From Anaeramoeba flamelloides (lineage: Eukaryota > Metamonada > Anaeramoebidae), in contig JANTQA010000036.1 of NCBI GenBank assembly GCA_027625915.1, forward strand, positions 7,461,001 to 7,525,000: a stretch of DNA of 64,000 bases, written 5' to 3'. The notes beneath the pieces were generated by a model that saw nothing but the letters and a program-made list of their open reading frames with translations, did not search any database and was not told where the DNA came from. Position 1 is the stretch's first letter; every line of letters begins with the position of its first letter. The position numbers were made by a program, and so were the translations under genes. Positions 1 through 10,920 of the stretch are shown here, piece after piece.

Positions 1-360
1 CCAAGCACTTGAAGCAATAAACATCTCTTCTTTGTTTTTTTTTTTAGAACTTTGTTATCCTATTATTTTCCACAAAGATTTAATTAAGCTTGCTAAGTAA
101 ATTCATTTATCAACTTTAGTGAACTTAGTTGTCATGCTGAAAGAAGTTCATTTTTCACAATTAAATTTTCAGTAATCCTTATCTGATCTTTTTTATTTAG
201 ATTTTTTGGATCAAAACAAAATAAGAAAAAATCACAAAGTTTTTTTTTTTTAAATACACCACTAAGAGTAATTTTTGAGAATATTTGTGAACAAACAATA
301 CTGAAAATTAATCTTATTTTAGAAATACAATAAAAATAAATCAAATTTTTAATCATTTAG

Positions 361-1746
361 AGAAAGGAGTAATAAATTTGACAATGCCTAAAATTAGAAA
401 AAATATTATCGTGTTTTGGGTGTGGAAAATTGTTATTTTGGTTCTTAGTTGATCAGTCTGTGATTTGGTCTGATATTTAATAGTGGTCAAAAAAGGAAAT
501 ATGTATTATTTATTCTTGATAATTTTTCAAAATTTAGCTTCAAGTTGTTTGAGTTCCTTCGGTTCCTTAGGTTCCGTTACTCCACTTTTTGTTTTTTAGG
601 TATGGAGTGGGTAAAATGGATTAAGAATCAGTTAAATTATTGATAAACTTGTTCATGATTTGATCTTGAACAAACTTTTTCATTTAAGATCTTGAATAAA
701 TGAATTGAACTTGACTTATTAAGCACTCGATAGAAATGTATCCCTCTTCTTCTCTTTTAAAACAATCAAAGTAAACCAAATCAAATTCTCCATACAATAC
801 ATCAAATCAGTACTTATATTGGATAAATACTTCATAGTCTGTTTCATGAACTGGGATTTTGTATAAGGAAAATTTGGGAAAGATGCAATAAAAAAAAAAT
901 AAAATAATAAAAAAAAAAAAATAACACAATAAAAAAAAAACCAGTAAATTAAAATCATATTCAAATTCAAAAAATCAAATAAACTGAAAAGAAAATATCG
1001 AAAACCAATTTTTATCTTTTAAAAAACAGTAATTTTTATAATCAACTCCTCTATAAATTTTGAAATTAAAACTTTACAAAGTAGCTTATTTCTGATGATT
1101 AATGTTTGCTCAAATATTTCGATCTCTTTATTAAAACTAATTAGAGTAGTGATCCAAAATTTGTTTCGAGATAAAAAAGATAACAACCACCAACCCATTC
1201 AACACTTGGAGTGTAAAAAAACTTTTCAATTCATTTTTTACCTTTTTTCTTATTTTTTTACTCTGTTTTGGTTCCTTCTTTTCATTCTCTATTTCTTGTC
1301 TTGATTTATAGATATAAAATTATAACTTTTTATTTTTTAAAGAAAAAATATACTATGAGCCATAATTGTGTCCATATTACAGCTAGATGAAGAATCTTTT
1401 AACAAAATTAGTTATTCAGAAAGTTCCATAGAGTTCTGTAGAGTACCTTAGAAGTGCCTAGCTTTTTTTTTAATTTTAGAAATTAAAAGAAAATATTAGA
1501 AATTTTCTTTTTATTTCTCAAATTAAAAAAAAGCTAACAGCGGTTTTCAAGAATTCGAAATAATTTATTAAAATCAAGGATTTTACTCAATTCTTTCAAA
1601 TCCTGGAAAATTTAAAAGACAGTGGGTAGTTTTTAATTTGGTCATGTAAACAATATAGTATTATTTTTTATTTCTATTTTAATTAATTGTCTTCTTCTCC
1701 CTTTTTTTTTTATTTGAAACTATTTTCTTTAATTGCTCCTTTCTCT
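361..1746. repeat. Possible terminal-inverted-repeat element (B family)
   Basis: The left end reads AGAAAGGAGTAAT and the right end has the inverted form AATTGCTCCTTTCTCT. The right 350 bases (about 1410-1746) align by eye with 21650-21946: a GTGCCTA start, then an A/T-rich stretch with GAATTCGAAA, then the TTTGGTCATG region. The left end matches the other copy only over its first bases, so the outer limits are tentative. No coding frame of note lies inside. Confidence 0.4.
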
Positions 1747-2214
1747 AAAAAATAAATAAACAAACAAACAAATAAATAAAGAAATATAAAATGAAGAATT
1801 TTCACTATTTGTGTTCTTTGCTATTTTAAATATTATTTTAAAAATAAGGATTTATTGGATTAGTGCTTTGAATTTTCAATTCAATTCTATTCGAAATTTA
1901 ATCCTAAGTCTTGGTATTGAATACTATTTGTAAAAAAATAACACTTTTAGGTTCTATTAAGATTTATAATTAAAAAACGAAAACACAGACATTGGTGATT
2001 TTCACTATTGCCTTATCAGATACAAAAATCAAGTTTTTCTCAAGTGCACTCACAAAATAATTTCGATCAAATAATAAGGTTTATCTCTGAAAAACGTTAT
2101 TTGCCAGATATAAATTGTCCAAAAAATCAACTTTTTACTCATTTTTGCAACTTTTTAAAAACCAAAAATATGAATTTGATTTTTAAGACCTTCTACTTTG
2201 AAGTATCTTGATGT

Positions 2215-2960
2215 AATTGAAATCAAAGAAGAAAACCTAAGTTAGTTAATATAGTTCTTAAAAGACTTTAATCCCCATTTGGATTCTTATTATCTTCAAA
2301 AAATCCTAGTGGTAATGATCAGTTTTACTAATGTTGGCAATTAAATTTTTACTTTTTTAGATAATAATCATCTTTCCTTTTTTTCTGTTTCTCTATTTTT
2401 TTCCTCCACAGTAAGTTAGATTTGGTACTTTTTCTCTTTATTGAAATTTCTAAACAAAAATTTAGAACAACAGTGATCAAAATAATCGGTGCACACAGAC
2501 TATAATCCGTGTTTCAAAATATTATCGGTGCTTTTTTTTCTTCTTATACAAAGGCAACATCCAACCTACTACCAAATAGTATACCTAAGTTCAAATCAAT
2601 TTTGAAGGTAAAAGTCTGGTTATTTTTAGTTATTTTTAAATTATTCATGCAAATAGTTGAAAATTTTCGATAATATTCTCAATTTTTTTGAAATTTTTTT
2701 GTTTTTTTGATTGGGAAAATTTTCTAAAAAAATTTACTATATTTTTTGAGATAAATTTTCCAATTTGATCCTTCATTTTTAGAATTTCTCTTTAAATAAT
2801 AGAATTTTAATAAACCAATACCATACTTTTTTAGGGTTTATTATCAGTTTCTTTGATCGGTTAATATATAGGCTTCTATAACAAAAAAACATGCTTTTTA
2901 TTTGGAAACACGCATTAAAGTTTTTTGCACGCTTGAATTTGACTACAATAGGGAGAAATG
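2215..2960 (+). repeat. Dispersed repeat, copy 1 (C family)
   Basis: This stretch matches the minus strand of about 63290-64000 over several hundred bases, including AAGGCAACATCCAA, GAGATAAATTTTC, GATCCTTCATTTTT and AAAAAACATGCTTTTTATTT-like blocks. Both copies can be read in one frame as related peptides (a FKH/WKH...FFARL / FFVRL pattern), so it may derive from a coding mobile element; the family is unknown. Its first 130 bases also resemble 8090-8230 inside the Furry intron. Confidence 0.6.
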
Positions 2961-3074
2961 CCTAGGTTTTCCAGAATTTTAAATAATTGAGTAAAATCTA
3001 AGATTTTGCTCCAATTCTTTTGAATTCTGGAAAAACTAACGGCTGTTAGAGGAAAATAATTTCCTTCCTTCAAA

Positions 3075-3260
3075 ATATAAAAAAAATTTTGAACTTTTTC
3101 AAAAATGAGAAAAATGGATTAAAATTTGAAAAACAATAAATTTCCTTTTAGAAAATAACTTGGAAAGTTGGTTTAGGTTTATCATAATCAGATTTTTACT
3201 TTCATTTTTTCATTTTCAAGATGCGTTAAATTTTTTTTTCAATTTACTTTTAAAGTTTAT
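3075..3260 (+). repeat. Fragment of the 1.2-kb repeat (A family)
   Basis: The order GAACTTTTTCAAAAATGAGA, then AAAATGGATTAAAA, AAACAATAA and ATCAGATTTTTACTT repeats the 3' end of the copies ending near 23640, 48130 and 50835. Confidence 0.5.
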
Positions 3261-4167
3261 AGTAGAATTTTTAGTTTACTCTTCCCTTAAGAACCTAATG
3301 AAATTCAAGAATGCCATAGTTATTTAATATTACTCATATTTATTAAAAACTTATACAAACTGGGAATTTATACAAGAATCCAAAATAAAAAAAAAATTTT
3401 CAGAAAAAAACTGACTTTTTAACCCAAAAATTATTTTTGTAGGTCCTCAAATAGACTCCAAACATGAATTAACTTTAGTAATTGTTGTTTTTTTTTTGAA
3501 ATTTACGAATTTGTGGGTTCCTTGTTTCAGAAAAATCCCATTTTACATTCAAAAAATTTTAGATCAACAAAAAAAATATTTTTAAAAAAAATGTAAAGTC
3601 TCAAAAATAAATCATACAAATGAGTTAATTTAAAGACTATACTAGTTTGTGAACTGAAATGAAAACACTGCCTTTTTAAAACTCTTGTTCTTTCAGAAAA
3701 TAAACAAAGATTCATATCCTTGTTTCTAGGATTTATTTCTATTGTATATTGATTTTTTAAATCGTTATTTTTGTTCTCGTTTAGCAATTTTGATGTCTTA
3801 AATCTCTTTAAAAAGTCCATATTTTTTGGCTTGTAAACAAAAAAAAAGGACTTCAACAAACAGTCTCTTATTTGTTTAAAGGTTTAAAAACAAATGTAAA
3901 AAAATAATTATTCTGTTTTCGAAAAGAAAACCTTTTTAAATAAAAGTAAATCAAAATCTCGAGGATTAAAATCTGTAGCTTGCAATCAACTTATTCTCAA
4001 AATAATGTGAATTTCTACAATACACCGAACAACCAAACCTCAAGAGAGCTTTTTGTCTTGTTGTTCATTCAAGGTAATAGATGATAGAATCATGGCTTTG
4101 ATCATAATGAAGATTTTCATTTTTTTTCTTTTGTTGTGTTCTTGTTTTTAATTATTCCACATTTCAA

Positions 4168-4775
4168 ATGAGTGGAACACAATCAAAAATCGTAGAAGAA
4201 TCACTAACATTATTTACACACATCGTAATTGGATATACTAATCAAATTGGAAAACTTGTTTGTGATTTTACACCCATTCTTTCTTTTTTCTTTTTTTTTT
4301 TTTAATGTTTGGATCTGAAAAATTTTCTGATTGTTTTGTTTTGTATTTTTCTCTTTAGACCAAACCTCTAGCACTTCGGAATTTTAAATTGAAAAACTAC
4401 TCAGAATTAAAAAATGTAATTGTTTCAGCTGTTTGTATCTCACACCGTTACCCGTCTGAAATTGTTACAACTTTGGTTAATTGGAGAAACGACTATGAAG
4501 AAAAGAATTTTACAGAATTACTGAAGTACACTTTTCTTCCTTTTTTTTTTTGTTTTTTCTTTTTTTAATTCGGATCTGAGAAATTTTTTATCGTTTTATT
4601 TTTTTAAATTCTTCTCTATCAAAAATCGAATTTTTCTTTCTTTGCAAAATAAAAATACCTCTTCCTTCAACTTGATTTTCTTTGAACTAACTTTTTGATA
4701 CAAATTACCTCAAGAAACTCTGATCAACAAGACTTTTTGAATAAGAAAAAAAATTTGATTGATTTACAAACAATG
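4168..4775 (+). CDS. Furry/Tao3/Mor2 homologue, exons 1-3 (N-terminus)
   Basis: Three short exons are inferred: 4168-4257, 4359-4525 and 4715-4775. Splice sites are GTTTGT...TTTAG, GTACAC...CTCAAG and a GTAATT donor for the next intron. The phases agree (0, 2, 0), giving about 106 residues. The order of motifs follows the start of animal FRY/FRYL as I remember it: a KPL block, then YSELKNVIVSAV...HRYPSEIV..LVNWRND (human FDSLISSL...CLPSLLRTLFDWYKRQ), then SDQQDFLNKKKNLIDL (human SDEQQRDYLMERRDLAIDF). The frame continues straight into the large exon at 10921, whose first residues MIFDLIFLKSIRKIL match the next human segment. The ATG at 4168 is the first in frame after AT-rich leader DNA. Exon 1 is the least certain part. 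Confidence 0.72.
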
Positions 4776-5253
4776 GTAATTCTTTTCTTTTCTTTTCTTT
4801 TCTTTTTCATTTTTTTTTTTTTTTTTATTTCAATTATTGTTTATGTTCTTGAAAATAAAACAAGAATAAACTTGGTGTTGGGTATAAATTTTATTATCAA
4901 TAATTTTTTATTTTGAAGCTCTTTTTTTTTTCAAAGATTAAATCTTACCCGACCTTTAGAAAAAAAAATTAAAAAAACAAAACAATCCCCAAATAAGAAA
5001 TACTTTCTGGTTTTGATTCACCCCAAAATCCTAACTTGATGGTGAAGAATAACCCCACTTCTTAAGATTTCAAACTAATAAAAAGATTATTTTTCTTGTT
5101 TTCTAAACGACAAAGAAAGGCTTAAATGCCCCCACACAAATAACCACAATTCAAATTTACAAAATTGTTGAAATTGATCAACGATAAATTAAGAAAACTT
5201 GAACTTAAAATAGAAACGAAACTACTATTTGTTGCAAAATAAATTGAACAAAA

Positions 5254-5422
5254 TTTTCATTCAGCTTTCCAAAAAAAGATTGCATACATACACCAGGCTA
5301 AACTTTCAAATTGTTAAATTCTGAAAAGAAGTTAAATTATTAATTTATCTTTTAGAATTAGGGGCTTTGGATAATTTGTTTTGATTCTTGGAATATATTT
5401 TTTTTGGAAAGCTGAATGAAAA
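5254..5422. repeat. Short inverted-repeat element in the Furry intron
   Basis: The left arm begins TTTTCATTCAGCTTTCC and the right arm ends GGAAAGCTGAATGAAAA. The arms match over about 23 bases and enclose about 120 bases of ordinary A/T-rich DNA. The size and structure suit a very short MITE-like element. Confidence 0.5.
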
Positions 5423-5554
5423 AATTGATCTTTTTCTCCGACAATTAACAGTATTATTTTTCCTGGTTGAACATAAAAGTCCTTCCAACCCAAAAGTATA
5501 AAAAAAAAATAAAAAAAAAAATGATGCTAAAAAAATTCATCTATATTTTGTAAG

Positions 5555-8500
5555 GCTCAAAAAAAGTAACAATGATAATTCATACATTTTTAACTGTAAG
5601 GCACAATGCCTTTTCATTTATTAATATACTAGAGGCTTTCCATAATTTGATTATATAAAATGAATTAAGGAACAAAAATTCCAAAAAATAGATTATTTTT
5701 TACAAATTTTCAAGATCATTAGTCTTTTTAGGTAATGTGCTTGCAAAATACGAATTAATAAACAGAAATTAAAGAAAATCAATTCCAGAACACAAACTCC
5801 AAATTAGGCGATTTTTATGTGAAATTAAAAGATCAAAAAATTAATAAAGTATTTTAATTTAATAAATTCAAATTAACAAAAAAATAATAGTTTTGGCTTT
5901 CATTAATTCTTTTTCTGGGTCTTTTCTAATTAGTATCATAATTTGTTAATACACATCATTTTTTTCAGATTTTAGAATGTTTTTTTTTGAGGTTTCCTCG
6001 ATACCGATACGATAAAAATATTACTGTTATGAAAAAAAAAGTGATACACGAAAAAAAAGTGTTGTAAATTTATTTTTTATGAAATTTTTATAAATATTAA
6101 TTATTAAAATTAGCAAAACTGATCAAAATCATAAGAATTTTTTCGAAAGTTAATAAGAATTTAAATAGAAATTAAAACCTTTTAATAAGTAGGGCATCAA
6201 ACTTCGATTTTTTTAATTTCAATTTCATCAAGATCCTTCAAGTAAACTCTTTTTCAAATAAAAGGGCACATAAAATTTCAAGAATTATTCATAATTCAAT
6301 CAAATTAATTGTAGTATCATTCTAAAATATAAGAAACTCTTTAAAACATAAAAAAAAAAAGCACTCAACTGAATATTTAAAACCCATTAAAACAAAAAAA
6401 TAAAAATTAAAATTCAAAGATTTTAAAAATTGATGTGCCCTTTTATTTGAAATGAGAAATCTTGTTTTGTAAATTGTAGGGGGGGATTATAAAATCAATA
6501 AAAACCGTTGAACAAGGTGGATTGGGAAAAGTTTTTGACATCTTATTGATAACTATTTACACGTCAAACTTTTCATCTTTAAAGCCCCATTTTCAATATA
6601 AACCAGCAATTAATCTGGGTATTTTGTTGGAAAGTTTTTTCCTTTATTTCTTTTTTCTTTGTTCCATAAATCAATCCAATAATTGTCTTTCTTAATTCCC
6701 ATATCTAGATAATTTGAAATCAAACTTAGTCTCTTTCCATTTATACACTGGTATATTATTTCCAAATTGGTTTCTTTTTTTTTTCTTATCTTGTTTTTTC
6801 ATTTTCCAACATCTATATATCCAAAAATAAAAAAACAAAAAATGAAAAAATGAATAATTAAAATGAAAATCACCAATAAGTAATTATCTTATTAACATAT
6901 AAATTCAATGGTATTGATGATTTGAGAGGTGTGCCCTTTTGTTTGAAAAAGAGTTTAGAATGTATTAAAATCCCAATACTTTCTTTTTTAATTGTAAATA
7001 GTGGCAAAAATGAGTAAAAGGTACATTTTTTGGAATTGATATCTCGACAAATTAAGAATTTCAGAAATATTCCTTGATATTTAATCATAATTATTTTTTG
7101 AGTGCATGAGAAAAACTCTATTCTTATTGAATGTAAGAGAGGCAATATCAAAAGATAGAACCACCTGTTTGCCAGAACTACTAAACTTTATTTAGTGATT
7201 TTTATGTTAATTATAATTTTGAAAGTATTATAAATCAAAAAGGATAACTTTTCTTTAAATAATTGGAAAAGACAAATAGAGAAGATTAAAAGAAAAACAA
7301 GAAATAGTTCTTATGGGCTAAAAAAGCAAAAACAAAAATTTGAAAAGGAAAAAGGAAAAATTTAAAAAAAAAAAAGAAAAAAAAAATTAATAAATAAAAA
7401 CAAAAACAGGTATAAGAAGCTTTTGGTAAAAAATCAAAAAAAAGAAAAAAAAAACACAATGCTATTGGTATAATAGAGAACACCCAAAATCACAACCACA
7501 ATACTTTTGGATAATTTAATTTAGTTTGATAATTGATCATGAATATTCATTTTGAAGATCGTTATTTTAATTGTTGTGATTTCTTTTTTCTTTTTGATCT
7601 CATTTTTTTTTTAACCTTTGATAATTTTTAGCCTTTGCTTTTTCTTTTTTATTTTCAAGTTACTCTTACTTTCATGTTTTAGTATACACATTATTTGTAA
7701 TTAACCACTTTGCTTTTTTCCCCTGTAACTCTTTTTTTCAGAAATAAAGAAAATTCAGATAGGGAGAAAATTGAAAAAAAATAAAGGATCTTTTCTTATT
7801 AAGTTATTGGTATTGTGAAAATGATCAATTTCAGATTTTCCGATTTTTAATTGAAAATCTTAATAGAACCTGAAAAATCAATTTTTTAAAAAATATCCTT
7901 GGATATCAAGATTAAGGATTAAATGTTCAAACCTATTGATATAAAATTCAAAGTACTAACCCAAGAAACACTTTTTTTTTAATAACATTAGAAATGGCCA
8001 AGTGTATAAAAAAAGTCATAATTCTTCATTTCCAATAAGATTCAAATTAAAAATAAAGTATTGAATTATTACAATAATCTACTTGAACTATCTTGATGGA
8101 ATTGAAATTAAAAAAATCGAAGTTAGATGTCATGATTATTAAAAAGTTTTAATGCTAATTTGGAATATTATTAACTTTCAAAAAAATTCTTGTGAATTTG
8201 ATCAGTTTTTTTAATTTTAACAATCAAATTTTTAAAAATTTCATAAAAAAAAATTTACCACACTTTTTTTTCATGTATCACTTTTTTTTTCACAACAGTA
8301 TTCATTTGTTTTTCTATTTTTTATATTAGAAGTCTTACTGAGCATTATAAAATCTCAAATTAATATAATATCTCTTGAAACTCTCTCTTATTAGAAATTT
8401 TTTTTTTCTCAATCAGTTATCTGTTTATGGGGGGGGGTTAATTGGTATAATTACTTGTAAATTATTTTACTTTATCATTTTCACTTGGGATTTAAATGTT

Positions 8501-8838
8501 GTAAAAAAAAAATTATCAAAAAATTGAATTTCTGTAAATTACATAATATCTATTTTGTAAAATAAATTCTGTAATATAAAATCTGCAACATAAATTACAT
8601 CAACGAAATTTCAAAAAAAAAAAAAAATCTCAAAAAAGGGAGCAATATCTTTTGATTTTTTTAAATAGTATTTTCTGTTTCTATTTGGTGTATTAAATCA
8701 AAATCATGCTTTTTATTTCAAAATATTTTTTTTAGCCAGGAATAGAAATTACGAAAAATCCCGAAATTGTAAATAAGAAAAAAAATTGTGAATTACAGTT
8801 AAAAATGTATGAATTATCATTGTTGCTTATTTTGGGAT
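5555..8838. repeat. Outer inverted repeat, 3.3 kb, in the Furry intron
   Basis: The 30 bases at 5570-5599 are the exact reverse complement of 8793-8822. The match continues outward, AAAAAAAGTAACAATG against AAAATAAGCAACAATG. No coding frame of note lies between. It encloses the second inverted pair at 6018-8303. Confidence 0.55.
6018..8303. repeat. Inner inverted-repeat element, 2.3 kb, arms about 215 nt
   Basis: The left arm 6018-6240 starts ATTACTGTTATGAAAAAAA and contains GTGATACACG, ACTGATCAAAATCATAAG and CGATTTTTTTAATTTCAAT. The right arm 8088-8303 contains the reverse complement of each block in the same order. Part of the right arm (8090-8230) also resembles 2215-2345. The inside holds only short A/T-rich frames, so if mobile it would be a non-autonomous terminal-inverted-repeat element. 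Confidence 0.55.
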
Positions 8839-10920
8839 AAGAATATAAAGGCACTTATTTTAGAATATAATGAACACATTATAAAAATATTTATAATGAT
8901 AAAAATATTTATAATGATAAAAATAATTGAGAAATGAATTAATAATCGAGCAATCCAATTGATTTTCAAATAAATTATTCTCGAAAGTAACTAAATAGTT
9001 TTTGAAAATAAGATTGAGAAAAATTCAAAGTTATTCAAAAATTTTTTGCGCTTCCACTTCATAAAATTTTATATTTGTTTTTAAGTGAAGAAATAGAAGT
9101 GTAAAACTTTAATTAAATAAACAAGGCAATGAAATTATTTTTCTCGTTTAAAAATATAAATTATCTGATTCTTCTTGTTTAAAATAAAAGGGAAATTGCA
9201 TTTGAAATTTTTAATAAATTTTCAGAAAAAATTCAAAAAAATCTCTTCATATTTAACTTGAATTCAGAACTCTAAATTTGACAAGTATTAAAATCTAAAA
9301 AATTAGTCTTTAAAAAGTTTATTGAAGTCAAAAAAAGAAAAAAAAATAATTTTGAAAAACTAAAAATTTTTTTGTCAGTCTTTTAACAAGCTTGATTAAC
9401 CTGAAAAATCAAACTTTGAAAAAAAAAAATAAAAAAGATATCGGAAGATCAGCCATTCTAAAAATTAAAAAGAATACAAATTATTTTCATTACTTTTTGA
9501 AAAATCCAATCACAGAATCCTGAATCTAAAATTTTGATAAATTTTTTATTTTTATTTCTAACAAGTCAATTCAGTTCCTTTGATGTTTTAATAATTCTAA
9601 ATTAGTGATATAAAGTGTCTGGAATATGATAAACTTTGGAATTATTATAAAAAATTTTAGATTTTAGGTTTTGAAAATAAATTAATTTTCTTTTAAGATT
9701 TTTCATAGGGATAAAATATCATTTTTTCAGATTTGATATAACATACATTTTTTAACCAAAAATACTTGTTTATTGTTCAAAAAGGCAATTAATGCCAATT
9801 TTTTTTTTGGGGAAGATTAAGAAGACTTTGATTTAAATAAATAGATAAAAGTTTTGGATTTTTGAAAAAAAATTATCAATGAAAAAAAAATTAAATTTCA
9901 AATTAAACCCTTTCAGTGCATCTATATATAAACCAAGTATTTTAACAGAAAGAATCCAAAAAAGTTTAAAAATGAATCCTTTAATAAAAAAAAAACATTT
10001 CCTTTTTCTGGTATTTTGTAGATTACACAAGTATTAACTATTAAATTTAAAATTCTTACTTTTGGAAATAACAGAAAAAAATTTAATGATCTAAATTATT
10101 TTTATAAGTTTTGTTGAAGAATGAATCAACTATTGTTAATTATCTGGTTATTATTAAATTAAAATTAAAAATTTTCGAGACAGATAAAACAGTTAAAAGA
10201 ATCACATAATACAATTTAATTCAAATTGGAAAATCAAAATTTTGATTTGTTGTAATATTTACTAATCAACAAGAAAATTGTTATTGCAAAAATGAGACTA
10301 AATCAATCAATTTTGAATTATTGAATAGAAGAGAAACATCAATTCTAAATTCCAACGGGTGTCTTAAGGTATTATTTGTCATATTAAATAACTAAAAAAA
10401 AATGTTTTAATATGTTTCTTTTCAGTTTTCTGTGATTTCTATGATGATCCTGTAATTCATGGGGTTGGGATTTAGAATTTAAATTATTAAGATCAACAAA
10501 ACTTCAAATAAATCTTCAATATAACAATAGTAATTGACACAATAGACAATTTATATAACATTAAATCATTTTTTAAAAAAAAAACAAAAACTCTCAATAT
10601 ACACTAATAAATTCAAAAAAATCGTCAAAAAACTTTTTATTACAAGTACAATTTTGAAAATTTGTAAAACGCTTTAACAAACGGAGTTTTTTTGGGCTGA
10701 AGATAAGAACCATTGAAAAGAAGTTGATTTTGGAAATCTTTTTTGAAATGAAATTTTCTCAAATTTTTAATCTTGGAATTGAACAAAAAAATTTTGTAAT
10801 ATTTTTTTGGAATTAATCAGTAATTTTTCACCAAAAAATATGTTTTTCCCCCGATCTTTTAAATTTATTAAAAAACCATTTCACCTTTTTAAAAATAAAA
10901 ACAAAATAAAAACACAATAG

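Larger units (their letters stand above)
1..4167. other. Gene-less upstream region made of repeat fragments
   Basis: I found no gene here. The stretch is built from pieces of repeats seen elsewhere in the window. About 240-360 resembles part of the 1.2-kb repeat at 22436. About 361-1746 starts and ends with the AGAAAGGAGTAAT / ATTxCTCCTTTCTCT motif also found at the ends of 21187-21946. About 2215-2960 matches the minus strand of 63290-64000, and 3075-3260 resembles the 3' end of the 1.2-kb repeat. The last 300 bases before 4168 carry no recognised repeat and probably hold the promoter and 5' leader of the Furry gene. Confidence 0.6.
4776..10920 (+). other. Giant intron of the Furry homologue (6145 nt)
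   Basis: The donor GTAATT at 4776 and the acceptor ACAATAG ending at 10920 are both phase 0, and the flanking residues join as one continuous family match. Inside there is no gene, but there are inverted repeats at 5254-5422, nested arms at 5555/8838 and 6018/8303, homopolymer runs and a G-run at about 8430. Other introns here are about 100-250 nt, so this one is roughly 30-fold longer. Confidence 0.7.

Noticed and set aside
2008-2211. 67-codon open stretch
   Set aside because: It lies among repeat fragments, starts with TTG and has no recognisable domain.
6018-8303. Intron inverted-repeat element as a large autonomous transposon
   Set aside because: The interior contains only short A/T-rich frames with no transposase-like residues.
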